From contig CAZTOW010000006.1 in assembly GCA_964615375.1 (NCBI GenBank), positions 186,001 to 250,000 on the forward strand: 64,000 bases of DNA. The letters run 5' to 3'. This stretch comes from CAZKWG01 sp964615375. Lineage in GTDB: Bacteria > Myxococcota_A > UBA796 > CAZKWG01. The number at the start of each line of letters is the position of its first letter. Position 1 is the first letter of the stretch. Made by a program: the position numbers and the translations under genes. Shown here one piece after another: positions 45,404-54,448 of this stretch. The notes under the pieces were generated by a model. The model did no database searches and was not told the origin of the DNA. It saw only the letters and a program-made list of their open reading frames with translations.

Positions 45404-46573
45404 TCAGAAGCCCACGGCCGTCGCCAGCTGGGCCTGGTGGTAGAGCGGGTGGTCCAGCCCGTCCTGGAGCGCCGTGGTCCAGGCGAGCTGGAGCTGGGCC
45501 CGGTGCCCGAGGGTGGCGCCCTTCTTCGCCGGGTCCGGCAGGTAGAGGTTCACCACGCCCTCCAGGTGGGTGAGCCCGTCGCCCTCCGCCGCCAGCGAGG
45601 GGTCGAGCCGCGCCCAGCGCAGGCCGGGGGTGAGGCCACTCTTGAGCGTGTAGCCCACCTGGGCGTAGGCCCCGAGGCTCTGGACGGGATCGGCCTCGTC
45701 CGCGCTCACCCGGCCGTAGATCGCCTCGGTGGTCAGCGAGAGCCCGGCCACGGCGAAGCGCAGATCCGCCCCCGCCCGCAGGTCCGCCCCGCTCCCGACC
45801 CGGGCACCGGCCTCGTCGTAGGTCCCCGCCCGCTCCAGCGCGCCGCCCAGCCCGACGCCGAGCCGCGGCCCGCCCCGGGCCAGGTCCACCTCGTCGTACT
45901 TGAACTCTCCGAGCGGCGCGAGCGCGACCCGCGCCACCACCCGGGGGGCCTCGCCCGCGGTGGGCCAGACGTTGGCGCCGTCCCCGTTGAAGGCGCCGAG
46001 CGCGTACTCCAGGCGCTTGTCGGCCGCGTCTCCCAGGATCGCCAGCCCGGCGTCCCGGCTGAGGTCGAAGCCCGTGAGCTTGAGGTCGCCGTACTTCGCG
46101 CCGTCGAGCGGCAGCGGGCGGTCGGGGAAGAGCAGGCTGGTGTCGCTGGCCATGCGCGAGGCGGTGAACGGCACCTTCCACTGTCCCACCGAGATCCGCA
46201 GCGGGTCGGCCACCCGCAGCACGAGCTGGGCGTCGTCCAGCAGCGGCTTCGCGCCCTGCTGGCTCTTGCCGTCGGCGTCCGTGAACGAGAACGACCGGGC
46301 GGCGTCGATGCGGAAGCGGTAGTCCACGGTCCCGGCGAGGGTGCCGCCCGCGGTGAACAGCATCCGGCGGATCCGCACGCCCGCGTCGCTGAGGGAGTCC
46401 TCGTCGGCGGCCTCCGGGTCGCCGTTCAGGGTGGCCGTGACCCGCGGCTGCACGCTGAGACCCAGGTTCAGCGCGTTGTCGCCGCTGGCGTCCGACAGGG
46501 TGAAGCCCTTCGGGCCGATGGAGGTGGTACCGGGATCCGCGGCCAGGGCGGTGGAGAGGAGAAAGAGGACCAT
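45404..46573 (-). CDS. Outer-membrane porin, OprO/OprP-like
   Basis: A 389-residue beta-barrel porin of the phosphate-selective OprO/P group. Signal peptide MVLFLLSTALAA; N-terminal region with LNLGLSVQPRVTATLN, RIRRMLFTAGGTLAGTVDYRFRID; and LRISVGQWKVPFTASRMASD, close to the GQFKxPF motif of this family; C-terminal residue Phe as expected for barrels. ATG at 46573 is chosen; an upstream TTG at 46612 would lie ahead of the predicted transcript start. Its position ahead of the sbp operon with its own sigma-54 promoter suggests it supplies the same anion across the outer membrane. Confidence 0.82.
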   Translation of the reverse strand: MVLFLLSTALAADPGTTSIGPKGFTLSDASGDNALNLGLSVQPRVTATLNGDPEAADEDSLSDAGVRIRRMLFTAGGTLAGTVDYRFRIDAARSFSFTDADGKSQQGAKPLLDDAQLVLRVADPLRISVGQWKVPFTASRMASDTSLLFPDRPLPLDGAKYGDLKLTGFDLSRDAGLAILGDAADKRLEYALGAFNGDGANVWPTAGEAPRVVARVALAPLGEFKYDEVDLARGGPRLGVGLGGALERAGTYDEAGARVGSGADLRAGADLRFAVAGLSLTTEAIYGRVSADEADPVQSLGAYAQVGYTLKSGLTPGLRWARLDPSLAAEGDGLTHLEGVVNLYLPDPAKKGATLGHRAQLQLAWTTALQDGLDHPLYHQAQLATAVGF

Positions 46574-46605
46574 CGCGCACGCTCCGTGAGGGTGCGCGGT
46601 GTCAT

Positions 46606-46621
46606 TGCACAAGGTGTGCCA
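46606..46621 (-). promoter_or_regulatory. Sigma-54 promoter of the porin gene
   Basis: Minus strand TGGCACACCTTGTGCA: GG and GC elements at exact spacing, two departures from TGGCACG-N4-TTGCA. Predicted start near 46596, leader about 23 bases to the ATG at 46573. Confidence 0.7.
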
Positions 46622-46667
46622 GCGGCAGAGTCGGCGAAGGACCGTGTAGACCAGGCCGCTCAGCGCA

Positions 46668-46692
46668 CCCGTGACGGTTTGTCCGTCACGGG
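46668..46692. promoter_or_regulatory. 25-bp dyad, candidate activator site for the porin promoter
   Basis: CCCGTGACGG - N5 - CCGTCACGGG, perfect arms. Centre about 84 bases upstream of the predicted start, matching the distance at the sbp promoter. Followed by GGATCACGG as at 45388-45396. It begins one base past the Uma2-type stop and may also act as its terminator, though no T-run follows. Confidence 0.65.
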
Positions 46693-46693
46693 A

Positions 46694-47611
46694 TCACGGA
46701 TCCTCCAACTCTCCCAGGGCGGCCTCGACGTCGGGCGCGTCCACCGCCTGATCGATCCAGCGCTCCAGGGTGGCGGGCTCCCGCTCCGCCTCGACCCGCG
46801 CCCGGTGCACGGGGCCGACGACCAGGCCCCGCCGCGCCATCACGCGCAGCAGCGAGGCGCGGAGCGCGGCCAGCTGCCCGGTCAGCAGACCCTCCTGGCG
46901 GCCCTCCTGACGGCCCTCCTGGCGGCCCTCCTGACGGCCCTCCTGACGGCCCTCCTGGCGGCCCTCCTGGCGGCCCTCCCCGCGGATCTCGTCGAGCGAG
47001 CGGTAACCGAAGCGGCTCAGGTGGTTCTCCAGCGCGTGCTGGAGCGCCGCGTCCCGATCGTAGAGCGCCTCGATGGGGACCTCGCGCTTGAGCACGCCCG
47101 GCATGCTCAGCTTCTGACCCGGCAGGACCAGACCGATCGTGCCGTCCGAGTGGTAGACCTCGACCCGGCGCGGGCCGTTCATCCGCACCACCCAGATGGC
47201 CTCCGTGCCAGCCGAGATCAGCTCGCCGATCTTCTGCTTCAGCTCCCGCTCGTCCTGCCCCTCATCGGCGTACTCGATGGCCAGGGGCGGCGCGCCGTGG
47301 ACCCAGCCCTTCTGGTTGGTGCCCGGCGTGACGGAGAGGTCGGGCGCCCGCAGCACGGTCGGCTTCGGGCTGTACCCCACCTCCGCCCCCAGCGAGGCGC
47401 CGATCTCGTCCAGCCCGGGATCGCTGCCGATCGCGATGCCCCCGGCGATCACGCCCGCGCCGCCCCGCTCGCCGGTCGGCATGCACACGATCGCGTGCCC
47501 ATCGGAGATCTCGTAGGGGTCACCATCCCGCACCATGTCGGCGCGGAAAGGCCCGGTCCCGCTGAACTCGTAGGCTGGCCGCGTCTCGTAGCGGAATTTC
47601 GGCTCGGACAT
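46694..47611 (-). CDS. Uma2 family endonuclease-like protein with EGRQ linker
   Basis: A 305-residue protein with a Uma2/DUF820 restriction-endonuclease-like domain in residues 1-200: RAPDLSVTPG and PLAIEYADEG supply the acidic core (Asp, Glu), and RELKQKIGELISAGTEAIWVV the following helix with Lys and the strand. Then seven EGRQ units (about 210-240) and a helical tail (LLTGQLAALRASLLRVMARRGL) like that of the Rpn-type protein at 28051. Biological role of the family is unsettled. Confidence 0.82.
   Translation of the reverse strand: MSEPKFRYETRPAYEFSGTGPFRADMVRDGDPYEISDGHAIVCMPTGERGGAGVIAGGIAIGSDPGLDEIGASLGAEVGYSPKPTVLRAPDLSVTPGTNQKGWVHGAPPLAIEYADEGQDERELKQKIGELISAGTEAIWVVRMNGPRRVEVYHSDGTIGLVLPGQKLSMPGVLKREVPIEALYDRDAALQHALENHLSRFGYRSLDEIRGEGRQEGRQEGRQEGRQEGRQEGRQEGRQEGLLTGQLAALRASLLRVMARRGLVVGPVHRARVEAEREPATLERWIDQAVDAPDVEAALGELEDP
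46891..46980 (-). repeat. In-frame 12-bp repeat encoding EGRQ, Uma2-type gene
   Basis: Seven units of a 12-base repeat (gccctcctggcg and near variants on the plus strand). Length change by whole units keeps the frame and alters only the linker. Confidence 0.88.
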
Positions 47612-47642
47612 ACTGGGATCATAGCCCCCACAGGGGGCGAGG

Positions 47643-48110
47643 TCAACCGCGGACCCGCGCCAGGATCCGGTCGAAGTGCTCGGGCGTGACGCTGGTGACG
47701 CTGAGGCGCGAGCCCTTGCGGGTCACCTCCAGCCCGGCCAGGGCGGGATCCTCCCGGAGCTCGTCCAGGGTGAGCATCGCCGGGAACTTCTCCACGAACT
47801 CCAGGTCCACCATCATCCAGCGCGGCGCGGCCGGGTCGGACTTCTCGTCGTAGTACTTGGACTTCGGGTCGAAGGCCGTGGGGTCGGGGTAGCTCTCCCG
47901 CGCCACCCGGGCGAGGCCGACCACGCCCGGGGGCTCGGCGCTCGAGTGGTAGACCAGCACGAGGTCGCCCAGCTTCATGCCGTCGCGCATGAAGTTCCGA
48001 GCCAGGTAGTTGCGCACGCCCTCCCAGGAGGTGCGCCCCTGGGCCGCGAGATCGTCGATCGAGTAGGTCTCCGGCTCGGTCTTGACCAGCCAGCGCCGCG
48101 CCTCCGCCAT
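47643..48110 (-). CDS. EVE domain protein (modified-base-binding fold)
   Basis: A 155-residue single-domain EVE protein: RRWLVKTEPETYSIDDL at the start, TSWEGVRNYLARNFMRDGMKLGDLVLVYHSS in the middle and VGLARVARESYPDPTAFDPKSKYYD, all diagnostic. EVE belongs to the PUA-like superfamily and binds modified bases in DNA or RNA. ATG at 48110 is chosen from the family N-terminus (upstream codons are open but unrelated). A sulfate-free housekeeping gene in most genomes; no linked modification enzyme here. Confidence 0.92.
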   Translation of the reverse strand: MAEARRWLVKTEPETYSIDDLAAQGRTSWEGVRNYLARNFMRDGMKLGDLVLVYHSSAEPPGVVGLARVARESYPDPTAFDPKSKYYDEKSDPAAPRWMMVDLEFVEKFPAMLTLDELREDPALAGLEVTRKGSRLSVTSVTPEHFDRILARVRG

Positions 48111-48191
48111 CCCCTGCTCCTGCGCCGGCCCGCAAGGTGGGACCGGAAAAAGCTGCTTATCCCGCTCCACCCGGCGGCGGGAGGGCGGGGC

Positions 48192-49334
48192 TCAGCAGAC
48201 CGCGATCTCCCCAGCCACCAGGGCGCGGGTGAGGTCGTCGAGCCCGCTGAGCTCGGCGCGGGCGAGCTCCTCCACCCAGGCGGACGGCGCGGGCCGGGCG
48301 AGCCGGACGTGGACCAGCCAGGGATCGGAGAGGGGCTGGCCGATGCGGCTGAGCAGCAGGCACTCGGCGCCGCCCACCTCGGGGCGATCCCGGACCAGCG
48401 CCTCGGCGATCCGCCGGGCCAGCGCGCTGTAGAGCTTGCCCGTGTGCGTGACCGGGTTCTTGCCCGCCGCGGCCTCCATCGTCATGGGCCGCATCGGGGT
48501 GATGAGGCCGTTCGCCCGGTTGCCCCGCCCCACCTCGCCGTCGTCCCCCGCCTCCGCCGAGGTCCCGGTGACCGTGAGGTAGACCGCCCCGCGCGCGAGA
48601 TCGTCAGCCGCGTTCACCACCACCCGCGCGCCCTCGGCGACCCGCTCGGCCAGGGCGCGGGCGGCCTCCACCGCCTCCCGATAGTCCTCGAGCCCGCCCA
48701 GCGGCCGGTCCACCATGGCGCAGGCCACGGTCAGCGCGCGCTCGCCGTCCAGCTCCACCCCCATGACCTTGAGGTCCTGGCCCCAGGCCGGGTGGCGGCC
48801 CTCCCGGCCGGGATCGACGAGGGCGCGCTCCACCTGGAGCACGGCCCGCTCCAGCGCGGAGAGCGGGGCGAAGCCGACGCCGACGGAGGTGTCGTTGGCC
48901 GCGCGCCCGCGCCCGTAGAGCGCGCGGAGGTCGGTGGAGCCGGGTTGGAAGCGGAATTCCAGGCGCAGGTGTCGCGCGAGGTCCAGGTGCGGCATCCGCG
49001 CGCGCAGCCAGCCCTCGCAGCGCTCCCGCGCCAGCTCCTCCACCGGCACCTGCACCCCGCCCACCTCGGTGGTGACGCGCCCGGCCAGGATGAGGGTGAT
49101 GGGCTCCAGCACCTCGCCGCCGCCCCAGCGGGGCGCGCTCCGGCCGCCCACCAGCAGGGCCTTGTCCACGTTGTGGTGCGGGATGACCCCGAAGCGCTCC
49201 AGGGTCCAGCGCGAGTACGCCCGGCTGAGCTCCTCGGCCAGCGCGTCGCAGAGGGTGTCGGGGTGGCCGAGGCCCTTGCGCTCGACGATCTCGACGGGGC
49301 CGCGCTCGGGGAGCGCGCTGACGCGGAGCTGCAT
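48192..49334 (-). CDS. mat: S-adenosylmethionine synthetase, archaeal type
   Basis: Makes S-adenosylmethionine from methionine and ATP. The 380 residues match the archaeal-type MAT family rather than the common bacterial MetK: VEIVERKGLGHPDTLCDALAEE at residues 14-35 (in the text here split as ERKGLGHPDT and LCDALAEE), GRAANDTSVGVGFAPLS, and NRANGLITPMRPMTMEAAAGKNPVTHTGK (split likewise). Full length. ATG at 49334 follows the 811-codon lipoprotein gene by seven bases, so they share a transcript. May be the only or a second SAM synthetase; that cannot be seen here. Confidence 0.93.
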   Translation of the reverse strand: MQLRVSALPERGPVEIVERKGLGHPDTLCDALAEELSRAYSRWTLERFGVIPHHNVDKALLVGGRSAPRWGGGEVLEPITLILAGRVTTEVGGVQVPVEELARERCEGWLRARMPHLDLARHLRLEFRFQPGSTDLRALYGRGRAANDTSVGVGFAPLSALERAVLQVERALVDPGREGRHPAWGQDLKVMGVELDGERALTVACAMVDRPLGGLEDYREAVEAARALAERVAEGARVVVNAADDLARGAVYLTVTGTSAEAGDDGEVGRGNRANGLITPMRPMTMEAAAGKNPVTHTGKLYSALARRIAEALVRDRPEVGGAECLLLSRIGQPLSDPWLVHVRLARPAPSAWVEELARAELSGLDDLTRALVAGEIAVC

Positions 49335-49341
49335 GGGGTCC

Positions 49342-51777
49342 TCAGTCCCCGGCCTCGGGGTCCGTCTCGTCCTCGGGCACAGGCTCCTTCTGCTCCAGGC
49401 CGCGGGCCGGGCTCGGGCCGGGGGTCGGCGGAGGGAGCTGGAGCGCCGGGGTGGGCTCCTCGGCGGGCGCGCCGGTCGCGCTCACGGCCCCGCGCACGGC
49501 CGCGGGCAGGTTCGGATCGGTGAGCGCAGCCTCATACCACTGGTACAAGGCCGACTGCGCGTGGTAGACGTAGTCGATGCGCACCTTGGTCTCGTTCAGC
49601 GCGTAGCGGATCCCGCCCATGACCTCGTCGCCCCGGGTGAAGGGGTAGACGCTGTCGGGCGTGTACTGCATGTTCAGCGCGAAGCGCAGGGTCTCGCGGG
49701 TCTTCTGCTCGAAGAAGGGCGCCTCCTCGGGGGCGAAGCGCAGGGCGAGCTGGTAGGCGGCGGCGGTGCCCTCGGCGTAGCAGAAGGCCTGCATGGCCGG
49801 CAGCTCTCCCGCCAGCTTGTAGTAGCCGCCGATGTAGTCGGGGAAGGGGGCCCGGTCGGCGTCCCAGGCGTAGCTCTCGATCATCCAGCGGGCGACGTCC
49901 AGCCCGAAGCGCGCCACGTCCTTGTCCCCGGTGCGGCGGTGATAGACGTTGGCGGCCATGACGGTCCAGGGGCCGAACTGCACCAGCTCCAGCCGCGTGT
50001 CGTTGTCGTACTGCATCGCGGGCCAGGGGGCGTCGGGGTCGCGCTTCGCCGCCCGCGACTCAAACCAGGGCTTGTAGTAGGCCCAGAATTTCGGCAGCCC
50101 GGAGATCCAGGTGTCGTCGTTCGTGTGCTCGGCCAGGCGGACCAGGGCCAGCGCCGCCTCGCCGGGGACGATGTCGTTCTGCTGGCCGTGGTAGGGGTGG
50201 CCCTCGGGGACGTCGTAGCCGTTGAAGGTGCCGCTCGGCAGCTGCATGGCCATGGTGAAGCGCCCGAGCCGCGCCATCAGGTCGTCCCACTGGTGGTCGC
50301 CGGTGGCCTCCGCCAGATCCAGAATGCCCAGCAGGCCCACCACCGCGCTGCCCAGCTTGCGGTTGCCGCCGTACTCGTAGACGGCGCGGTCGCCCTCGTC
50401 CTTGCGGCTCAGGTTGGTCCAGCGCAGCGCGCGCTGGGCGCCCTCCAGGTACTCGGGCCGCGGGTCCAGGCGCCAGGCCTGCACGAGGTTCCAGGTGGCC
50501 AGCGTGTGGCGGACGTGGTTGTACTCGTCCGAGTAGCGGTTCTCGGCGGGCCACACCTTGTAGGTGACGCGGCCGTCGGGATACAGGTTTTTGAGATACC
50601 AGTTCCCGGAGGACAGGATCGCGGCGCGCACCGAGGCCAGCGTGACGTCCTCGGTCCGCACGGGCGGGACGCCGCGGTAGAGGGCCTGGACCTTGGAGAT
50701 CGTGTCCGCGCCGGCGTCGAGGGCGCGCTGCTCCCGGTAGTGCAGGGTGCGCAGCAGCTCCAGCATCGCGTCCGGGTCGCGCCAGGGGCGGCGCTCGGAC
50801 ATGCCGCCCTGGGCCGCGGTGGCGCGCAGGAAGTCATCGGCGCGGACGACGGCGCGCGTGTACGCCACCGAGCCCGGCAGGAAGCCGCGCTCCTTCTGAT
50901 CCTTCGTCATCATGAAGGCGCCGTCGATGCCCATCTCCCAGAGATCCTCCAGCGCGGCCTCGTCGCGGGGCTCCACCTCGGCGCGCTCGACGACGCGCTG
51001 GATCTCCAGGCGCAGATCGTCCATCTCCTGGTACAGCGGGCGGAAGCCCCACAGCTCGATCTCGCGCCGGTGCTGGCGCTCCAGGTCCACCGCCAGCTCC
51101 TCCAGCGCGCCCTGCAGGGTGCCGTCCTGGGCGAAGGCCACGGCCTGCTCGCGCCCGCCCCGCGCGCTGCGCAGCGTGGCCATGAACACCCAGCGCCCGT
51201 TCTCGCTCTTGATCTTGGGGAGCTCCACCAGCACGCCGCCCTTGAGACGGTAGCGCAGGTAGTTGACGCAGAGCTCAGCCAGCGCGGGCGGGAAGCTGAG
51301 CGGGCGCTCGAGCACGCGGTAGAGCAGCAGCCCGTCGGTGACGCGGACCAGCGAGAACTGGGAGAGCTGGTCGTGGTTGTAGAGGCGGGAGAGCACCGTG
51401 CGGCCGCGGTCGAGGGCGGGCGTGATCGCCCGGTGCAGGGCCACGATCTTCACGCCCTGCTTCAAGAGCGCCGTCGCCGCCGCCCCCTCGTCGCGCCCCA
51501 GCAGGAGCGCGCGCAGCGCCGGGTCCTCGAAGAGCGCCTTCGGTCGTGCGCTCTCGGCCAGACCCAGGATGGCCTCTGGCGCGTCGGCCATGGCCCCGCC
51601 CTCGCTCAGGAGCTCCGCCGCCGCCACGCTCAGGCGCACGGAGGGGGCCTTCGGGAGGGCCGCGTCCAGGCGCGCCTCCGAGCTGGGGCCGGAGACCAGA
51701 ACGGCGCTGACCCCGTCGACGCGCGACTCACAGGCCAGGAGGAGCAGCAGGAGGAGGCTTCGCAGGCGCGCGCGCAT
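49342..51777 (-). CDS. Large lipoprotein with C-terminal six-hairpin-like domain
   Basis: An 811-residue lipoprotein from ATG 51777 (signal LLLLLLLAC, Cys16). Residues 25-260 are mixed alpha/beta (RWVFMATLRSARGG, ALEELAVDLERQHRREIELWG). Residues 400-740 are helical repeats with aromatic-rich turns (YSDEYNHVRHTLATWNLVQAW, YEYGGNRKLGSAVVGLLGIL, GTFNGYDVPEGHPYHGQQND) as in alpha/alpha-barrel glycosidase and lyase folds. A Pro-rich tail ends the chain. Probably acts on envelope glycans; no catalytic pair assigned. Co-transcribed with mat. Confidence 0.6.
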   Translation of the reverse strand: MRARLRSLLLLLLLACESRVDGVSAVLVSGPSSEARLDAALPKAPSVRLSVAAAELLSEGGAMADAPEAILGLAESARPKALFEDPALRALLLGRDEGAAATALLKQGVKIVALHRAITPALDRGRTVLSRLYNHDQLSQFSLVRVTDGLLLYRVLERPLSFPPALAELCVNYLRYRLKGGVLVELPKIKSENGRWVFMATLRSARGGREQAVAFAQDGTLQGALEELAVDLERQHRREIELWGFRPLYQEMDDLRLEIQRVVERAEVEPRDEAALEDLWEMGIDGAFMMTKDQKERGFLPGSVAYTRAVVRADDFLRATAAQGGMSERRPWRDPDAMLELLRTLHYREQRALDAGADTISKVQALYRGVPPVRTEDVTLASVRAAILSSGNWYLKNLYPDGRVTYKVWPAENRYSDEYNHVRHTLATWNLVQAWRLDPRPEYLEGAQRALRWTNLSRKDEGDRAVYEYGGNRKLGSAVVGLLGILDLAEATGDHQWDDLMARLGRFTMAMQLPSGTFNGYDVPEGHPYHGQQNDIVPGEAALALVRLAEHTNDDTWISGLPKFWAYYKPWFESRAAKRDPDAPWPAMQYDNDTRLELVQFGPWTVMAANVYHRRTGDKDVARFGLDVARWMIESYAWDADRAPFPDYIGGYYKLAGELPAMQAFCYAEGTAAAYQLALRFAPEEAPFFEQKTRETLRFALNMQYTPDSVYPFTRGDEVMGGIRYALNETKVRIDYVYHAQSALYQWYEAALTDPNLPAAVRGAVSATGAPAEEPTPALQLPPPTPGPSPARGLEQKEPVPEDETDPEAGD

Positions 51778-51931
51778 GAGACTCCAGGCGGCTTCAGGCA
51801 GCTTCGGGGGGAGCACGAGCATAGCGGACTCGGGCGAGGGCTGCTTCGCCAGAGTTACAACATGGCTGAACACCCATGACTCCCATAGACTATGTAGACT
51901 ATCTTTCAGGCACGAGTCAGGAGGTCACGCC
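51778..51931. promoter_or_regulatory. Divergent spacer with TAGACTAT direct repeat
   Basis: TAGACTAT occurs twice one base apart (51886-51893, 51895-51902), about 30 bases upstream of the kinase start; GACTAT could act as -10, but no -35 at good spacing is seen. GGAGG lies seven bases before the kinase GTG. Confidence 0.3.
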
Positions 51932-53560
<1,629 letters not shown>

Positions 53561-53589
53561 GCGCCCCGCCCCGCCGAGGAGGCCCCCGC

Positions 53590-54441
53590 ATGATCACCCT
53601 GCTCCCGCTCGCGCTCGCCGTCCTCGCTCCGCGGGCCACCCTCGCCCAGCCGGCCTGCTCCGAGGTGGAGAGCGCCGCCCAGCTCCAGGTCGAGCTCACC
53701 CGCGCGGAGACCGCCTTCGCCAACCTGCAGGTGGAGAGCTTCCTGGAGACCTCCGACGAGGTCATCTTCTCGCTCCCCTGCCTGGGCGAGGCGCTGGACC
53801 AGGAGGCCGTGGCCCGCCTCCACCGCCTCCAGGGGCTCCGGCAGTACGTGGCCGGGGAGAGCGAGCGCGCCGTGCTGGCCTTCGCCTCCGCGCGGGCGGC
53901 CGACCCGAGCTACGTGCTGCCCACCTGGCTGGTGCCCGAGGGGCACGCGCTCCGCGACCTCTACGGGCAGTTCCCCCTGGAGAACGCCGTCTTCGAGCCC
54001 GCCCCCCGGCCGCGGGAGGGGAGCCTGCGCTTCGACGGGCTCGAGCGCTACGAGCGCCCGCAGCGCTGGCCCACGCTGGTTCAGGTCCTGGACGGCGCGG
54101 GGCTGCCCGTGGCCACCGCCTACGTCTTCCCCGGGGACGCCCTGCCGGCCTACCCGATGGTGGAGCCGGAGCCCGAGTCCGCCGCGCGCGTGGCGCAGCC
54201 CCGGCGGGCGATCACGCTGTCACTGGCGGGCTCGGCCGCGTTGGCGGGCGTCGCCTCGGGCCTGCTCTACGGGGCCGCGAGCGCGGCGGCGGCGGACTTC
54301 GAGGCCGATCAACCCACCTGGGATCGCGCGGACCTCGAGGGAGCCCGACGCGACACCAACACGCTGGTCGTGGCCTCCGGGGCCACCGCCGCCCTCGGCG
54401 TCGGGCTCGGGGCCACCGCCCTCCTCCTCGTCCAGTGGTGA
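53590..54441 (+). CDS. Exported membrane protein downstream of the kinase
   Basis: A 283-residue protein with a cleavable signal (MITLLPLALAVLAPRATLAQ), a helical domain (ETAFANLQVESFLETSDEVIF, GLRQYVAGESERAVLAFASA) that resembles TPR-like helices, a short beta segment (VLDGAGLPVATAYVFPGD) and two closely spaced C-terminal hydrophobic helices (about 215-238 and 262-281). ATG 53590 with GGAGG upstream, 29 bases after the kinase stop and 7 before the next gene, so a three-gene unit. Genes of this build often follow Myxococcota-type kinases; function unknown. Confidence 0.65.
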   Translation: MITLLPLALAVLAPRATLAQPACSEVESAAQLQVELTRAETAFANLQVESFLETSDEVIFSLPCLGEALDQEAVARLHRLQGLRQYVAGESERAVLAFASARAADPSYVLPTWLVPEGHALRDLYGQFPLENAVFEPAPRPREGSLRFDGLERYERPQRWPTLVQVLDGAGLPVATAYVFPGDALPAYPMVEPEPESAARVAQPRRAITLSLAGSAALAGVASGLLYGAASAAAADFEADQPTWDRADLEGARRDTNTLVVASGATAALGVGLGATALLLVQW

Positions 54442-54448
54442 GGACGCC

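Noticed and set aside
46574..46612. TTG at 46612 as start of the porin
   Set aside because: It lies inside the -24/-12 promoter, upstream of the predicted transcript start; ATG 46573 has a GGAG site and begins a good signal peptide.
48934..51879. Plus-strand open frame of 981 codons
   Set aside because: Runs antisense across the SAM synthetase and the 811-residue lipoprotein, both with clear families or signals; its own composition is His/Gly/Leu/Val-rich without motifs.
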